Shown piece after piece: positions 56,780 to 64,000 of a DNA stretch of 64,000 nt. Source of the DNA: Franzmannia pantelleriensis (lineage in GTDB: Bacteria; Pseudomonadota; Gammaproteobacteria; Pseudomonadales; Halomonadaceae). The stretch's first letter is position 1, and each line of letters starts with the position of its first letter. The stretch spans positions 310,001-374,000 of the forward strand of contig NZ_FNGH01000002.1 of the NCBI RefSeq assembly GCF_900102875.1, given 5' to 3'. The notes under the pieces were generated by a model. The model was not told the DNA's origin, did not search any database, and saw nothing but the letters and a program-made list of their open reading frames with translations. A program made the translations under genes and the position numbers.

Positions 56780-57672
56780 GCTCCTGGCACATACAGGCGG
56801 AAGTCGCCGAAATCGGCGTACTGGTCGCGGGGCGTGCGCCAGCCCTCGCCGTGACCGCCGAAGAAGGTGGAGAACATCACTCCTTCGATGCCGACCCGTT
56901 CGCTGGTGCGATAGACGATGCCGCGCTGCTCGAGCACCGGCGCGCCGTCGATCCATACCCGAGCGATGCCGTCGTCGCGGTCGGGATGGTTGAGCACCAC
57001 CTCCTGCTCGATGCTGACCCAGCGGTCGGTAGGGAAGTGCCATAGCCCGCGACCCACCGAGGCACCGTGATCTTCGTCCTGATTGACCACGTACTCGTAG
57101 AGTTCGCCCTGGCCCTGTTCGCGCCACATGAAGCGCATCGAGAAGCCGTTCTCACCGTCGGCGGGGTCGCCGCCGCTGGGGCCTTCGCCGCCGTAGAGCC
57201 CTGGCAGCTTGCCGCCACGCACGAAGTCGAAGCCGTCGGCGAAACGCACCTGATAGCGCAGGCAGGCGCGCTCGGCGCCGGCCAGTGCGGCGTCCTCGGT
57301 ATAGAAGCCAGCGCCGCCCTGGCCGCGACCATCGTCATCATCGCCGGGAGAAGAGGTCCCGGCGGGGTAGTGCACGCGCAGCACCGGCTGGTCGAGGCCG
57401 CCTTCGCCCGGCGCCAGTACCTCGACGTTATGCTCGGTGCCCCAGTCGCGTTGGGTGTCGAAGCCGCGCCGCACCGCCTGCTTGGGGGTAGTCGCATCGC
57501 GTGCCGGACGGTGATGGACGACCTCGCTGTAGCGTGCCGAGCAGCGCTCTGAGGCCGCCACGCTCAGGCCATCATCGACATCGTCGGCGGCCAGCGGCAG
57601 TGACGCCATCAGCGCCGTCGCGGCCAGCGTCGCGGTGGCTGGCAGTGCATGGGGGATAGGCATCGCCATCAT
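56776..57672 (-). CDS. PL14-like polyuronate lyase, secreted
   Basis: This 298-residue protein has a signal peptide (residues 1-29) and the jelly-roll motifs of polysaccharide lyase family 14-type enzymes: DGFDFVRGGKLPGLYGGEGP (near 150-170, Lys in GGK), FSMRFMWREQGQGELYEYV (near 182-200), and the terminal DQYADFGDFRLY. Family 14 members such as the Chlorella virus enzyme cleave glucuronan and alginate. It is tied to the Alg44-like gene by a TGATG overlap and to the AlgL-like gene by ATGA, so both lyases are made in fixed ratio with the synthase. An alternative TTG start at 57675 is less likely. The exact family assignment is from motifs recalled, not from a search. Confidence 0.78.
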   Translation of the reverse strand: MMAMPIPHALPATATLAATALMASLPLAADDVDDGLSVAASERCSARYSEVVHHRPARDATTPKQAVRRGFDTQRDWGTEHNVEVLAPGEGGLDQPVLRVHYPAGTSSPGDDDDGRGQGGAGFYTEDAALAGAERACLRYQVRFADGFDFVRGGKLPGLYGGEGPSGGDPADGENGFSMRFMWREQGQGELYEYVVNQDEDHGASVGRGLWHFPTDRWVSIEQEVVLNHPDRDDGIARVWIDGAPVLEQRGIVYRTSERVGIEGVMFSTFFGGHGEGWRTPRDQYADFGDFRLYVPGA

Positions 57673-59273
57673 CAACTCTCCTGGGCTTGCTCGGGGGATT
57701 CGTCAGCGTCGTCCAGCGCTGCCCGATAGAGGCGTTCGACGAACTGCGCCATGGCGCGGCCACCCTGCCATACCCACTCGGCGCCGGCGGCTAGCACCGG
57801 TTGCTCGGCAAAGCGCACGTCGACCGGCTGGCCCACGGCATCTGCCGGCAGGGTGGTCTCGGGCACCAGCAGCACGCTGGCGACGTTCTGCTGCTGACGA
57901 ACCCAGTCGGGGAAGCCGGCGCGTGGCTGGCGTTCGACGTCGAGTGCCACGCTGCGCACCCGGGCGCGAATCGGCTCGGAGGCGTAGGGCAGGGCGACAT
58001 AGGCGACCTGCTCGGGCTCGATACGGGCGATATCGCTCATGTGCACCAGTGCCTCGACCATCACGTCGTCGTCACCGGTACGAATCAGCGTCATGATCCG
58101 CTCGCTCTCGTTGATATAGGTGCCGTCGGCGCTCGACAGTGCCCAGGCCACCAGGCAGTCGCAGGGGCTGGTGATCTCGTTCATCGACATGCGCGACTGC
58201 AGGGCGCTGATCCTCGAGCTCTCGTAGTCGCGGGTAGTCTCGAACTGTTCGACCCGGGCCCGGGCGATCTCCGGCGAGGCGGTCTCGTAGTTGACGGTGT
58301 CGCCGCTGGCCGGCTGGGTCGAGTTGACCAGGCTGACCTGCTGGGCGTTGGGGTCATCGAGGCTGGCCTGGAGGTTGTCGATCAGCTGCGAGTTGTAGCG
58401 GTGCGAGGCCTGAGCCAGGATCAGGTCCGATTCGAGATCGCTGTTGTTGACCCCGGTCAGGTACTCGTCGCGTTCGACGCGATCCCCGGCCTCCCACCCA
58501 TGCTCGCGCAGGATTCCCGCCCCGGGGGCGCGGATATCGATACGCGGGGCGGTGACCGCGGCGAAGCTTGGCTCGATCAGCATGAAGTTGCGGTACGCGG
58601 TGGCGGCGGCGGCCACCACCAGTACCCCGGCCGCGGCGAACAGCAGCGCGTAGCGCCCCCACGGCTTGGGTGGCCGCCCCGGCGGCGTAGTGCCGGTGGT
58701 CTGCTTGCGCTTGCGTGGGGTCTGCGGATCCTCCTCGCTGACCAGCCGCTCGATGCTGGCGTGCCGGCCGCTGAGGTAGGCGCGTACGACCTGGCGTAGC
58801 AGCTCGAGGTGGGGCGGGTCGATGGCGGTGATCTGGAAGGCCAGCTTGTGATCGCCATGCTGCTCGAACGGATGACAGCGCAGGCAGCGGGCCTGCAGTG
58901 GAATGATCAGCTCGGCGCCGCCGGCCTCGACCAGCAGACTGGCGTCGACCAGGCTGTCGATGCCAAGGGTGGTGTCGGCGTGGGCGGCGAAACCGCCCAG
59001 TGAAAGATCCAGCCCGTTCAGGCGGCGACCGTCGGCCAGCTCGACCCGGAACGGCGGCGAGATGCGCACGTGCTGGCGCTCGTCGCGGCGCTCGTGGTGT
59101 AGCGAACGACCGGCGCGGGGAACGTCGCGATGGATATGCGGTTCGCGCTGGTCAGGGGGCTCGGACGCGCCGCCGTGATTGTCCCGCGCTGCCGGCGTGT
59201 CGTTCAGGTAGCGACGTCGTCCGCCGAGGGTGGGTTCATTGCGATCATGATGACCGGGAGATCGTGGGTCCAT
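57672..59273 (-). CDS. Alg44-like cyclic-di-GMP receptor and co-polymerase
   Basis: This 533-residue protein combines a cytoplasmic PilZ domain (about residues 60-170; R66 and R70 give RxxxR; D89-G94 is DLSLGG), one membrane helix (about 208-227) and a periplasmic HlyD-like part (about 240-510) with coiled-coil and barrel-sandwich segments. In Pseudomonas, Alg44 binds cyclic-di-GMP and activates Alg8. The PilZ motifs here are intact, so post-translational control by cyclic-di-GMP is expected. The ATG at 59273 has AAGGAG eight bases upstream; the longer TTG start at 59297 is unlikely. It follows the synthase gene by 37 bases. Confidence 0.86.
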   Translation of the reverse strand: MDPRSPGHHDRNEPTLGGRRRYLNDTPAARDNHGGASEPPDQREPHIHRDVPRAGRSLHHERRDERQHVRISPPFRVELADGRRLNGLDLSLGGFAAHADTTLGIDSLVDASLLVEAGGAELIIPLQARCLRCHPFEQHGDHKLAFQITAIDPPHLELLRQVVRAYLSGRHASIERLVSEEDPQTPRKRKQTTGTTPPGRPPKPWGRYALLFAAAGVLVVAAAATAYRNFMLIEPSFAAVTAPRIDIRAPGAGILREHGWEAGDRVERDEYLTGVNNSDLESDLILAQASHRYNSQLIDNLQASLDDPNAQQVSLVNSTQPASGDTVNYETASPEIARARVEQFETTRDYESSRISALQSRMSMNEITSPCDCLVAWALSSADGTYINESERIMTLIRTGDDDVMVEALVHMSDIARIEPEQVAYVALPYASEPIRARVRSVALDVERQPRAGFPDWVRQQQNVASVLLVPETTLPADAVGQPVDVRFAEQPVLAAGAEWVWQGGRAMAQFVERLYRAALDDADESPEQAQES

Positions 59274-59310
59274 GTGACTGGCTCCTTGCAAACGCAAATC
59301 GGGTAGGTCA

Positions 59311-60882
59311 TCAGCGGCCGTTGAGGCCGCCGGTGTCCTGGAAAATGTTCAACGACACGGCATCCGGCGGTGCCAGTACGCCGGTGGCCAGCACCAGCAC
59401 GAACAGCAGGCTGGCCATGTAGACGCCGTGCATGAAATGGCCCATGCGACGCTGTCGACGCGCTGCGCGAGGGCTGTCGGGCTCGCCGGCGGAGATGCCC
59501 TGGCGCGACCATTTCTGACGATTGAAGCGAAAACTCACGTAGGTTTTGAGCAGTGCACCGCCGATCTGGTTGTAGTAGAGCAGCGGCACCCACAGCAGGC
59601 TGAAGCGACCGCGCTGCCAGGCCAGGACCAGTGCCGCGATGGTGCGTGTGAACAGGATCCACAGCAGGTAGGCGAAGATGAACGATGGACGCACGAAGGC
59701 GGTCACCAGAATGGCCACCGTCGGTCCCACCAGGGTGGTCCACATCGACAGCCGCTGATCGACCAGGCTCCACCAGGTGAACAGCCCCATCGGCCTCGGC
59801 CCCAGGGCAATGGCGCGGTTGCTGGTGCGCAGCATGTTGCCGTACCAGCGGCGCATCAGGTCGAGGGTCGAGGCAAAGAAGCGGCGCCGATCGGGGAGCT
59901 CCTCGAAGCCTGCGACGTAGACGTCGGGCAGATAGCGCATCTTCCAACCGCGCTTCAGCAGCCAGTACCAGGTCGATTTGTCGTCGCCGGACAGGAACTT
60001 GAAGTCGCCAAAGCGCCAGTGCTCGACGTGATCGTTCTCGACCAGCTCGATGAAGCTGGGGTGGGTCGCCAGCTCGGCACGGAACACGCTATAGCGGCCG
60101 GTCAAGACCAGCAGGCGCTCGGAGAGCGACATCGAGCTCATCACCAGGTGGCGCTGGGCGTAGCGCAGGTCGTACCACTCCTTGGTGGCGTCGTCGCCGG
60201 TAACGATAGCGTTGTTGTTGGTGGTCAGCGCACCGAGATCGTCCTGCAGGGCGAAGAACGGCAGCGAGCGTGCCAGGGTGCCGACCTCGAGACGGATATC
60301 GCCATCCATCGATACCAGCAGGGCGTCAGGCGCCGGCATGCAGCGCGAGATGGCGCGCAGCACCTCGGCCATCGCCGAGCGCTTGCCATCGCCCTTCTGG
60401 AACATGTAGCGCACCTCGATGTTGGCCGGCCAGCCGTGTTCGTCGAGCACGTGGTCGATCACATCGACGTCGCTGCGATCGGAGATGGCAGCGAAGATCA
60501 GCGTCGGCACGCCATAGTCGCGGACCTCTCCGATCAGCGCATCATAGACCGCGAAGTTGACCTCCGGCTCGATGCGGTAGGAGGTGCACAGCACATATAG
60601 CTCGCTGGGCATGCCGGTAGCACCCAGCGCGTCAGCCTCGGCGCGTAGCTGAGGAAACACCTGGCGGTTGTACCATACCGAGCGCAGCGCCTGGACGAAC
60701 CACCACGAGTAGCGCCAGATGCCGATGGCGCCGATCACGAAGAAGAAGCTCTGCGACGCCGGCGAGAAGATGTCGCGAGGCAACTCGCTGATCAATACCA
60801 CCAGCAGCGCCAGCCCGAACAGCAGCACGGTGACCTCCGTCGCCCAGCTGGCGACGGAGGGTTTGAGGGGTGAAGGTCGCAT
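59311..60882 (-). CDS. Alg8-like GT2 polysaccharide synthase
   Basis: This 523-residue membrane glycosyltransferase has two N-terminal helices (about residues 13-60), a GT2 domain with SMDGDIR (DxD near 220), the QKGDGKRSAMAEVLRA motif, the acceptor-side block TGRYSVFRAELATHPSF and GDDKSTWYW, and MRRWYGNMLRTSNRAIALG in place of QxxRW. The last is nearly the same pattern as the RWYGNNLRQNSRALGLG of Pseudomonas Alg8. C-terminal helices begin MGLFTWWSLVDQRLSMWTT. Alg8 uses GDP-mannuronate; here the co-encoded dehydrogenase makes UDP-glucuronate, so the donor is probably UDP-GlcA. It starts nine bases after the dehydrogenase stop. Confidence 0.87.
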   Translation of the reverse strand: MRPSPLKPSVASWATEVTVLLFGLALLVVLISELPRDIFSPASQSFFFVIGAIGIWRYSWWFVQALRSVWYNRQVFPQLRAEADALGATGMPSELYVLCTSYRIEPEVNFAVYDALIGEVRDYGVPTLIFAAISDRSDVDVIDHVLDEHGWPANIEVRYMFQKGDGKRSAMAEVLRAISRCMPAPDALLVSMDGDIRLEVGTLARSLPFFALQDDLGALTTNNNAIVTGDDATKEWYDLRYAQRHLVMSSMSLSERLLVLTGRYSVFRAELATHPSFIELVENDHVEHWRFGDFKFLSGDDKSTWYWLLKRGWKMRYLPDVYVAGFEELPDRRRFFASTLDLMRRWYGNMLRTSNRAIALGPRPMGLFTWWSLVDQRLSMWTTLVGPTVAILVTAFVRPSFIFAYLLWILFTRTIAALVLAWQRGRFSLLWVPLLYYNQIGGALLKTYVSFRFNRQKWSRQGISAGEPDSPRAARRQRRMGHFMHGVYMASLLFVLVLATGVLAPPDAVSLNIFQDTGGLNGR

Positions 60883-60890
60883 GCCGACTC

Positions 60891-62237
60891 CTAGGCCAGG
60901 GTGGCCTGCAGTGAGTCGCCGCGCCCGATGGCGTAGTAGTCGAGGCCGGCCTGTTTGATGCTGGCCGGCTCGAACAGGTTGCGGCCATCGATCACGATGG
61001 GGCTGGCCAGCGTCTTTTTCAGCACGCTGAAGTCCACCGTGCGAAACGCCTTCCACTCGGTGCAGATGACCAGCGCGTCGGCGCCTTCCAGGGCCTCGTC
61101 GCGGCGCTTGCACAGCGACAGGTCGTCACGCTCGCCGTAGAGGCGCCAGCATTCGTCCTGAGCCTCTGGATCGAAGGCCTGGACGCGGGCGCCAGCGGCC
61201 CACAGCGACGCCATCAGCGCGCGGCTCGGGGCTTCGCGCATATCGTCGGTATTGGGCTTGAAGGCCAGCCCCCATAGGGCAATGGTCTTGCCGGCCAGGT
61301 CGCCGTCAAAGGCGCTTTCCAGTTTGGCGAACAGCTGATCTTTCTGGCGCAGATTGATCGCCTCTACGGCTTCGAGCAGCTGTGGCGGGTGGCCGACCTC
61401 ATGAGCGGTGCGCGCCAGCGCCTGGACGTCCTTGGGAAAACACGACCCGCCGTAGCCGCAGCCGGGATAGATGAAGTGGTGGCCGATGCGCGGATCGCTG
61501 CCGATGCCGTGGCGCACGTGCTCGATGTCGGCGCCGAGTTTCTCGGCGAGGTTGGCGATCTCGTTGATGAAGCTGATCTTGGTGGCGAGCATCGCGTTGG
61601 CGGCGTACTTGGTCAGCTCGGCGCTGCGTACATCCATGAAGATCAGCTTGTCATGCAGACGGCTGTAGGGGGCGTAGCATTCGCGCATGGCCTGACGCAC
61701 GCGGTCGCTGTCGGTGCCGACGACGATCCGCGCGCCACGCGAGAAGTCTTCGATGGCCGCGCCCTCCTTGAGGAATTCCGGATTCGAACAGACGTCGAAG
61801 GCCAGCGTCGCATCGCGCTCGGCGAGGGTCTCGGACACACAGGCATTGACCTTCTCGGCGGTTCCCACCGGTACCGTCGACTTGTCGACGATGACCTTGT
61901 ACTCCTGCATATGGGTGGCGATGGTGCGGGCCACCTGTAGCACATACTGCAGGTCGGCACTGCCATCCTCATCAGGCGGCGTGCCCACGGCAATGAACTG
62001 CAGCAGCCCGAACTCCACCGCGCGGGCGGCATCGGTGGTGAAGCGTAGTCGCCCGGCCTCGAGGTTGTGACGAATGATGGTCTCCAGACCGGGCTCGTGG
62101 ATCGGCACCTGGCCGTCATTGAGTGCGGCGACCTTGTCGCTGTCAATATCGACGCAGATGACGTCGTGGCCGACATCGGCCAGACAGGCCCCGGTGACCA
62201 GGCCCACGTAACCCGAGCCAAAAATAGTGATCCGCAT
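60891..62237 (-). CDS. ugd: UDP-glucose 6-dehydrogenase
   Basis: This 448-residue enzyme oxidises UDP-glucose to UDP-glucuronate. The NAD motif is [20 protein letters not shown] (residues 5-24). The catalytic Cys is in [17 protein letters not shown] near residue 260, and [16 protein letters not shown] near 320. These blocks are the UDP-glucose-type family, not GDP-mannose dehydrogenase AlgD (which has GFAFGGSCLPKDVRAL). The start is at 62237, with AAGGAG nine bases before it; a longer frame to 62333 has no homology. It is the first gene of the six-gene operon and supplies the sugar donor for the synthase. Confidence 0.92.
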   Translation of the reverse strand: MRITIFGSGYVGLVTGACLADVGHDVICVDIDSDKVAALNDGQVPIHEPGLETIIRHNLEAGRLRFTTDAARAVEFGLLQFIAVGTPPDEDGSADLQYVLQVARTIATHMQEYKVIVDKSTVPVGTAEKVNACVSETLAERDATLAFDVCSNPEFLKEGAAIEDFSRGARIVVGTDSDRVRQAMRECYAPYSRLHDKLIFMDVRSAELTKYAANAMLATKISFINEIANLAEKLGADIEHVRHGIGSDPRIGHHFIYPGCGYGGSCFPKDVQALARTAHEVGHPPQLLEAVEAINLRQKDQLFAKLESAFDGDLAGKTIALWGLAFKPNTDDMREAPSRALMASLWAAGARVQAFDPEAQDECWRLYGERDDLSLCKRRDEALEGADALVICTEWKAFRTVDFSVLKKTLASPIVIDGRNLFEPASIKQAGLDYYAIGRGDSLQATLA

Positions 62238-62382
62238 GAGTGACGCTCCTTGCTTGTGACGCTTCCATGGCGTGCGTGCTGTGAGCGGAAGACGCAGTGA
62301 TAAAACCCTCTGGGCGGCCGCACCCCCTCTCATCCATGGGGAGTACGCGACTGCCGAGATCCTGGTGAAACATCTCTAGGGT

Positions 62383-62398
62383 TGCGTAAACCGTGCCA
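62383..62398 (-). promoter_or_regulatory. Sigma-54-like promoter upstream of ugd
   Basis: The reverse strand reads TGGCACG-GTTT-ACGCA, a perfect -24 box with a 3/5 -12 element (consensus TTGCW) and the GG-N10-GC core. Transcription would start near 62372, about 135 bases before ugd. Further upstream, several GCCAGGC and TGGCA motifs recur between 62440 and 62560, perhaps activator sites. An AlgU-type promoter was looked for and not seen. Confidence 0.35.
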
Positions 62399-62621
62399 GG
62401 TGTTTTTTTATTCCTTTTATAACAGTGATTTATTGGTCTCTTTCGGTGCCAGGCATAAGGCTCGTAGGTGGCAGTTCGAGGCGCCAACTGTCGGTAGCTG
62501 GCAACGCCAGGCCGTTCACGCCAGGCAAATGACGCCTAAATCAGACGATTGGCGCTGTCTCCTCAAAGTGACACCGGGGTGTCGTCGTCGAGAAAGCGGC
62601 ACTTCGATAGAGAAGGGTAAT

Positions 62622-62640
62622 AGTAATAATTGTCATTATT
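62622..62640. promoter_or_regulatory. Fur box candidate upstream of the suf operon
   Basis: AGTAATAATTGTCATTATT matches the 19-base Fur consensus at 13 positions and is nearly palindromic. It lies about 100 bases upstream of the suf promoter. The intergenic space from 62238 to 62784 otherwise holds the divergent ugd promoter region and the suf promoter; no gene was recognised in it. Confidence 0.5.
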
Positions 62641-62703
62641 GATGCTATCGGTGCCGATCGTGTCGATATCCTGCTTGTGCACGGCAAGAAATCCCTTGGG
62701 TGC

Positions 62704-62732
62704 TTCACATCGAGGTTATACAGGACTAAAAT
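62704..62732 (+). promoter_or_regulatory. suf operon promoter
   Basis: TTCACA (62704-62709, 5/6) and TAAAAT (62727-62732, 5/6) with ideal 17-base spacing. Transcription would start near 62739, 46 bases before the regulator start. The -10 box lies inside the IscR-like site. Confidence 0.65.
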
Positions 62733-62742
62733 GGTCCCCAAT
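62718..62742 (+). promoter_or_regulatory. IscR/Rrf2 type-1-like operator over the suf promoter
   Basis: The 25-base stretch starts ATACAGGACT and ends GGTCCCCAAT. It matches the IscR type-1 motif (ATASYYGACTRWWWYAGTC then RRSTAT) at about 18 of 25 positions, including GACTAAAAT and GTC. It covers the -10 box, so iron-sulfur-loaded regulator should repress the operon. Confidence 0.6.
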
Positions 62743-62784
62743 CACGAGCCGCCACTATGGCCATGACCCTCGAGGATGTGCCGC

Positions 62785-63252
62785 ATGCTCAAGCTCTCAC
62801 GAATGACCGACTATGCCGCCGTAGTAATGGCGCACATTGCGCGTCATCCCCAGCAGCCCCATGCGGCCGCCGAGCTGGCTGACGCCGTGCACTTGCCGCA
62901 TCCGACGGTGAGCAAGACGCTCAAGTCGCTGGTGCGTGCCGGGTTGCTGGTCTCCCAGCGGGGCGCCCAAGGCGGCTATCGGCTGGCGCGAGGGGCGCAC
63001 GAGATCACTGCCAGTGACATCATCGCGGCGATCGAAGGGCCGGTGGCGATGACCGAATGCAGCCATGCTGACGGCGATTGCGACCTGGTCGCCACCTGTG
63101 GCGTGGCAGACAACTGGCAGCGCGTGTCGCTTGCCGTGCGCACCTTGCTCGATAGCGTGACCCTGGCGCACCTAGCGCAGACCACGCCGATCAAGCTGCC
63201 GGTGCAGCTGCCGATTCAGACCGTCACACTGGCCGCTGGCGCCGGCCGCTAA
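62785..63252 (+). CDS. Rrf2-family iron-sulfur regulator of the suf operon
   Basis: This 155-residue winged-helix protein has the N-terminus [20 protein letters not shown] and the DNA-reading region [20 protein letters not shown], with wing [13 protein letters not shown]. Cys 92, 99 and 105 match the 92/98/104 cluster ligands of IscR. It belongs to the SUF-system regulator subgroup found ahead of sufBCD in Pseudomonas, Xanthomonas and Halomonas. It would repress its own operon when holding a cluster. ATG 62785 was chosen (GAGGATG upstream); ATG 62776 would add three residues. sufB follows after 59 bases. Confidence 0.9.
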   Translation: MLKLSRMTDYAAVVMAHIARHPQQPHAAAELADAVHLPHPTVSKTLKSLVRAGLLVSQRGAQGGYRLARGAHEITASDIIAAIEGPVAMTECSHADGDCDLVATCGVADNWQRVSLAVRTLLDSVTLAHLAQTTPIKLPVQLPIQTVTLAAGAGR

Positions 63253-63311
63253 ACCCAATATGTCCAAGTCGAGCTCGGCGCTCGACGGCAACGCCCGGGA
63301 GGGGATTGAAC

Positions 63312-64000
<689 letters not shown>

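Noticed and set aside
60891-62237. Annotating the operon as alginate biosynthesis because of Alg8/Alg44/AlgL likeness
   Set aside because: The dehydrogenase motifs are those of UDP-glucose dehydrogenase, and the alginate-specific epimerase, acetylation and GDP-mannose genes are absent from the window.
62238-62480. AlgU-type (GAACTT / TCTGA) promoter upstream of ugd
   Set aside because: No pair of boxes with suitable spacing was found on the reverse strand.
62382-62642. 86-codon ORF in the ugd-suf intergenic region
   Set aside because: It covers the Fur box and the sigma-54-like site, has a low-complexity composition, and no ribosome site or recognisable family.

Overview
The window looks like a chromosomal stretch of a halophilic gammaproteobacterium, most likely Halomonas or a close relative. 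This is inferred from the high-GC coding bias, from gene blocks typical of the group (yqiA-parE-parC-serB; queG-nnr-tsaE-amiB-mutL-miaA-hfq-hflX-hflK-hflC-hisZ-purA; epmB/efp/epmA) and from lineage-style intergenic repeats. No database search was possible. No rRNA, tRNA, insertion sequence or CRISPR array was recognised.

Layout. 1-4.3 kb: iron acquisition, with the start of a TonB-dependent receptor, a tiny hemP gene, a membrane zinc peptidase and a Fur-box-preceded FecBCD-type siderophore/haem ABC importer. 4.3-7.5 kb: cmoA and cmoB for tRNA wobble-uridine modification, separated by a phospholipase-D-like gene. 7.6-15.9 kb: pgi, yqiA, parE, parC, serB and a small conserved gene. 16-18.7 kb: a PilZ/HD-GYP cyclic-di-GMP protein and a bacterial voltage-gated sodium channel. 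18.7-20.7 kb: leuA behind a leader peptide rich in rare CTA leucine codons plus a terminator, which is a classical attenuator. 21-21.6 kb: a lower-GC Phd/PIN toxin-antitoxin pair. 21.7-31.6 kb: a reverse-strand operon headed by a guanidine-I (ykkC) riboswitch. It encodes an ABC importer, two DUF1989 proteins, a biotin-dependent carboxylase and allophanate hydrolase, and is best read as guanidine import and degradation rather than urea degradation. 31.9-34.8 kb: the three EF-P genes. 34.9-39.6 kb: psd, sseA, rsgA, orn and queG. 39.7-52.9 kb: the conserved cell-wall, repair and translation block, ending in purA and a strong terminator.

52.9-62.2 kb is the most unusual region. It is a reverse-strand, tightly spaced six-gene operon: UDP-glucose 6-dehydrogenase, an Alg8-like synthase, an Alg44-like PilZ/HlyD co-polymerase, a PL14-like lyase, an AlgL-like lyase and a Sel1-repeat lipoprotein resembling AlgK. 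It looks like an alginate machine rewired for UDP-glucuronate, lacking the GDP-mannose branch, epimerase, acetylation genes and AlgE porin. I infer a cyclic-di-GMP-controlled polyglucuronate-type exopolysaccharide. The right edge carries the suf iron-sulfur cluster operon: an Rrf2 regulator with three Cys, and the start of sufB, behind an IscR-like operator and a Fur box.

Non-coding structure is rich. Three copies of an intergenic hairpin repeat (33.6, 34.8 and 45.2 kb) differ by compensatory base changes, and two sites (11.9 and 35.8 kb) carry heptanucleotide tandem repeats starting immediately after a stop codon, next to a small GC hairpin.
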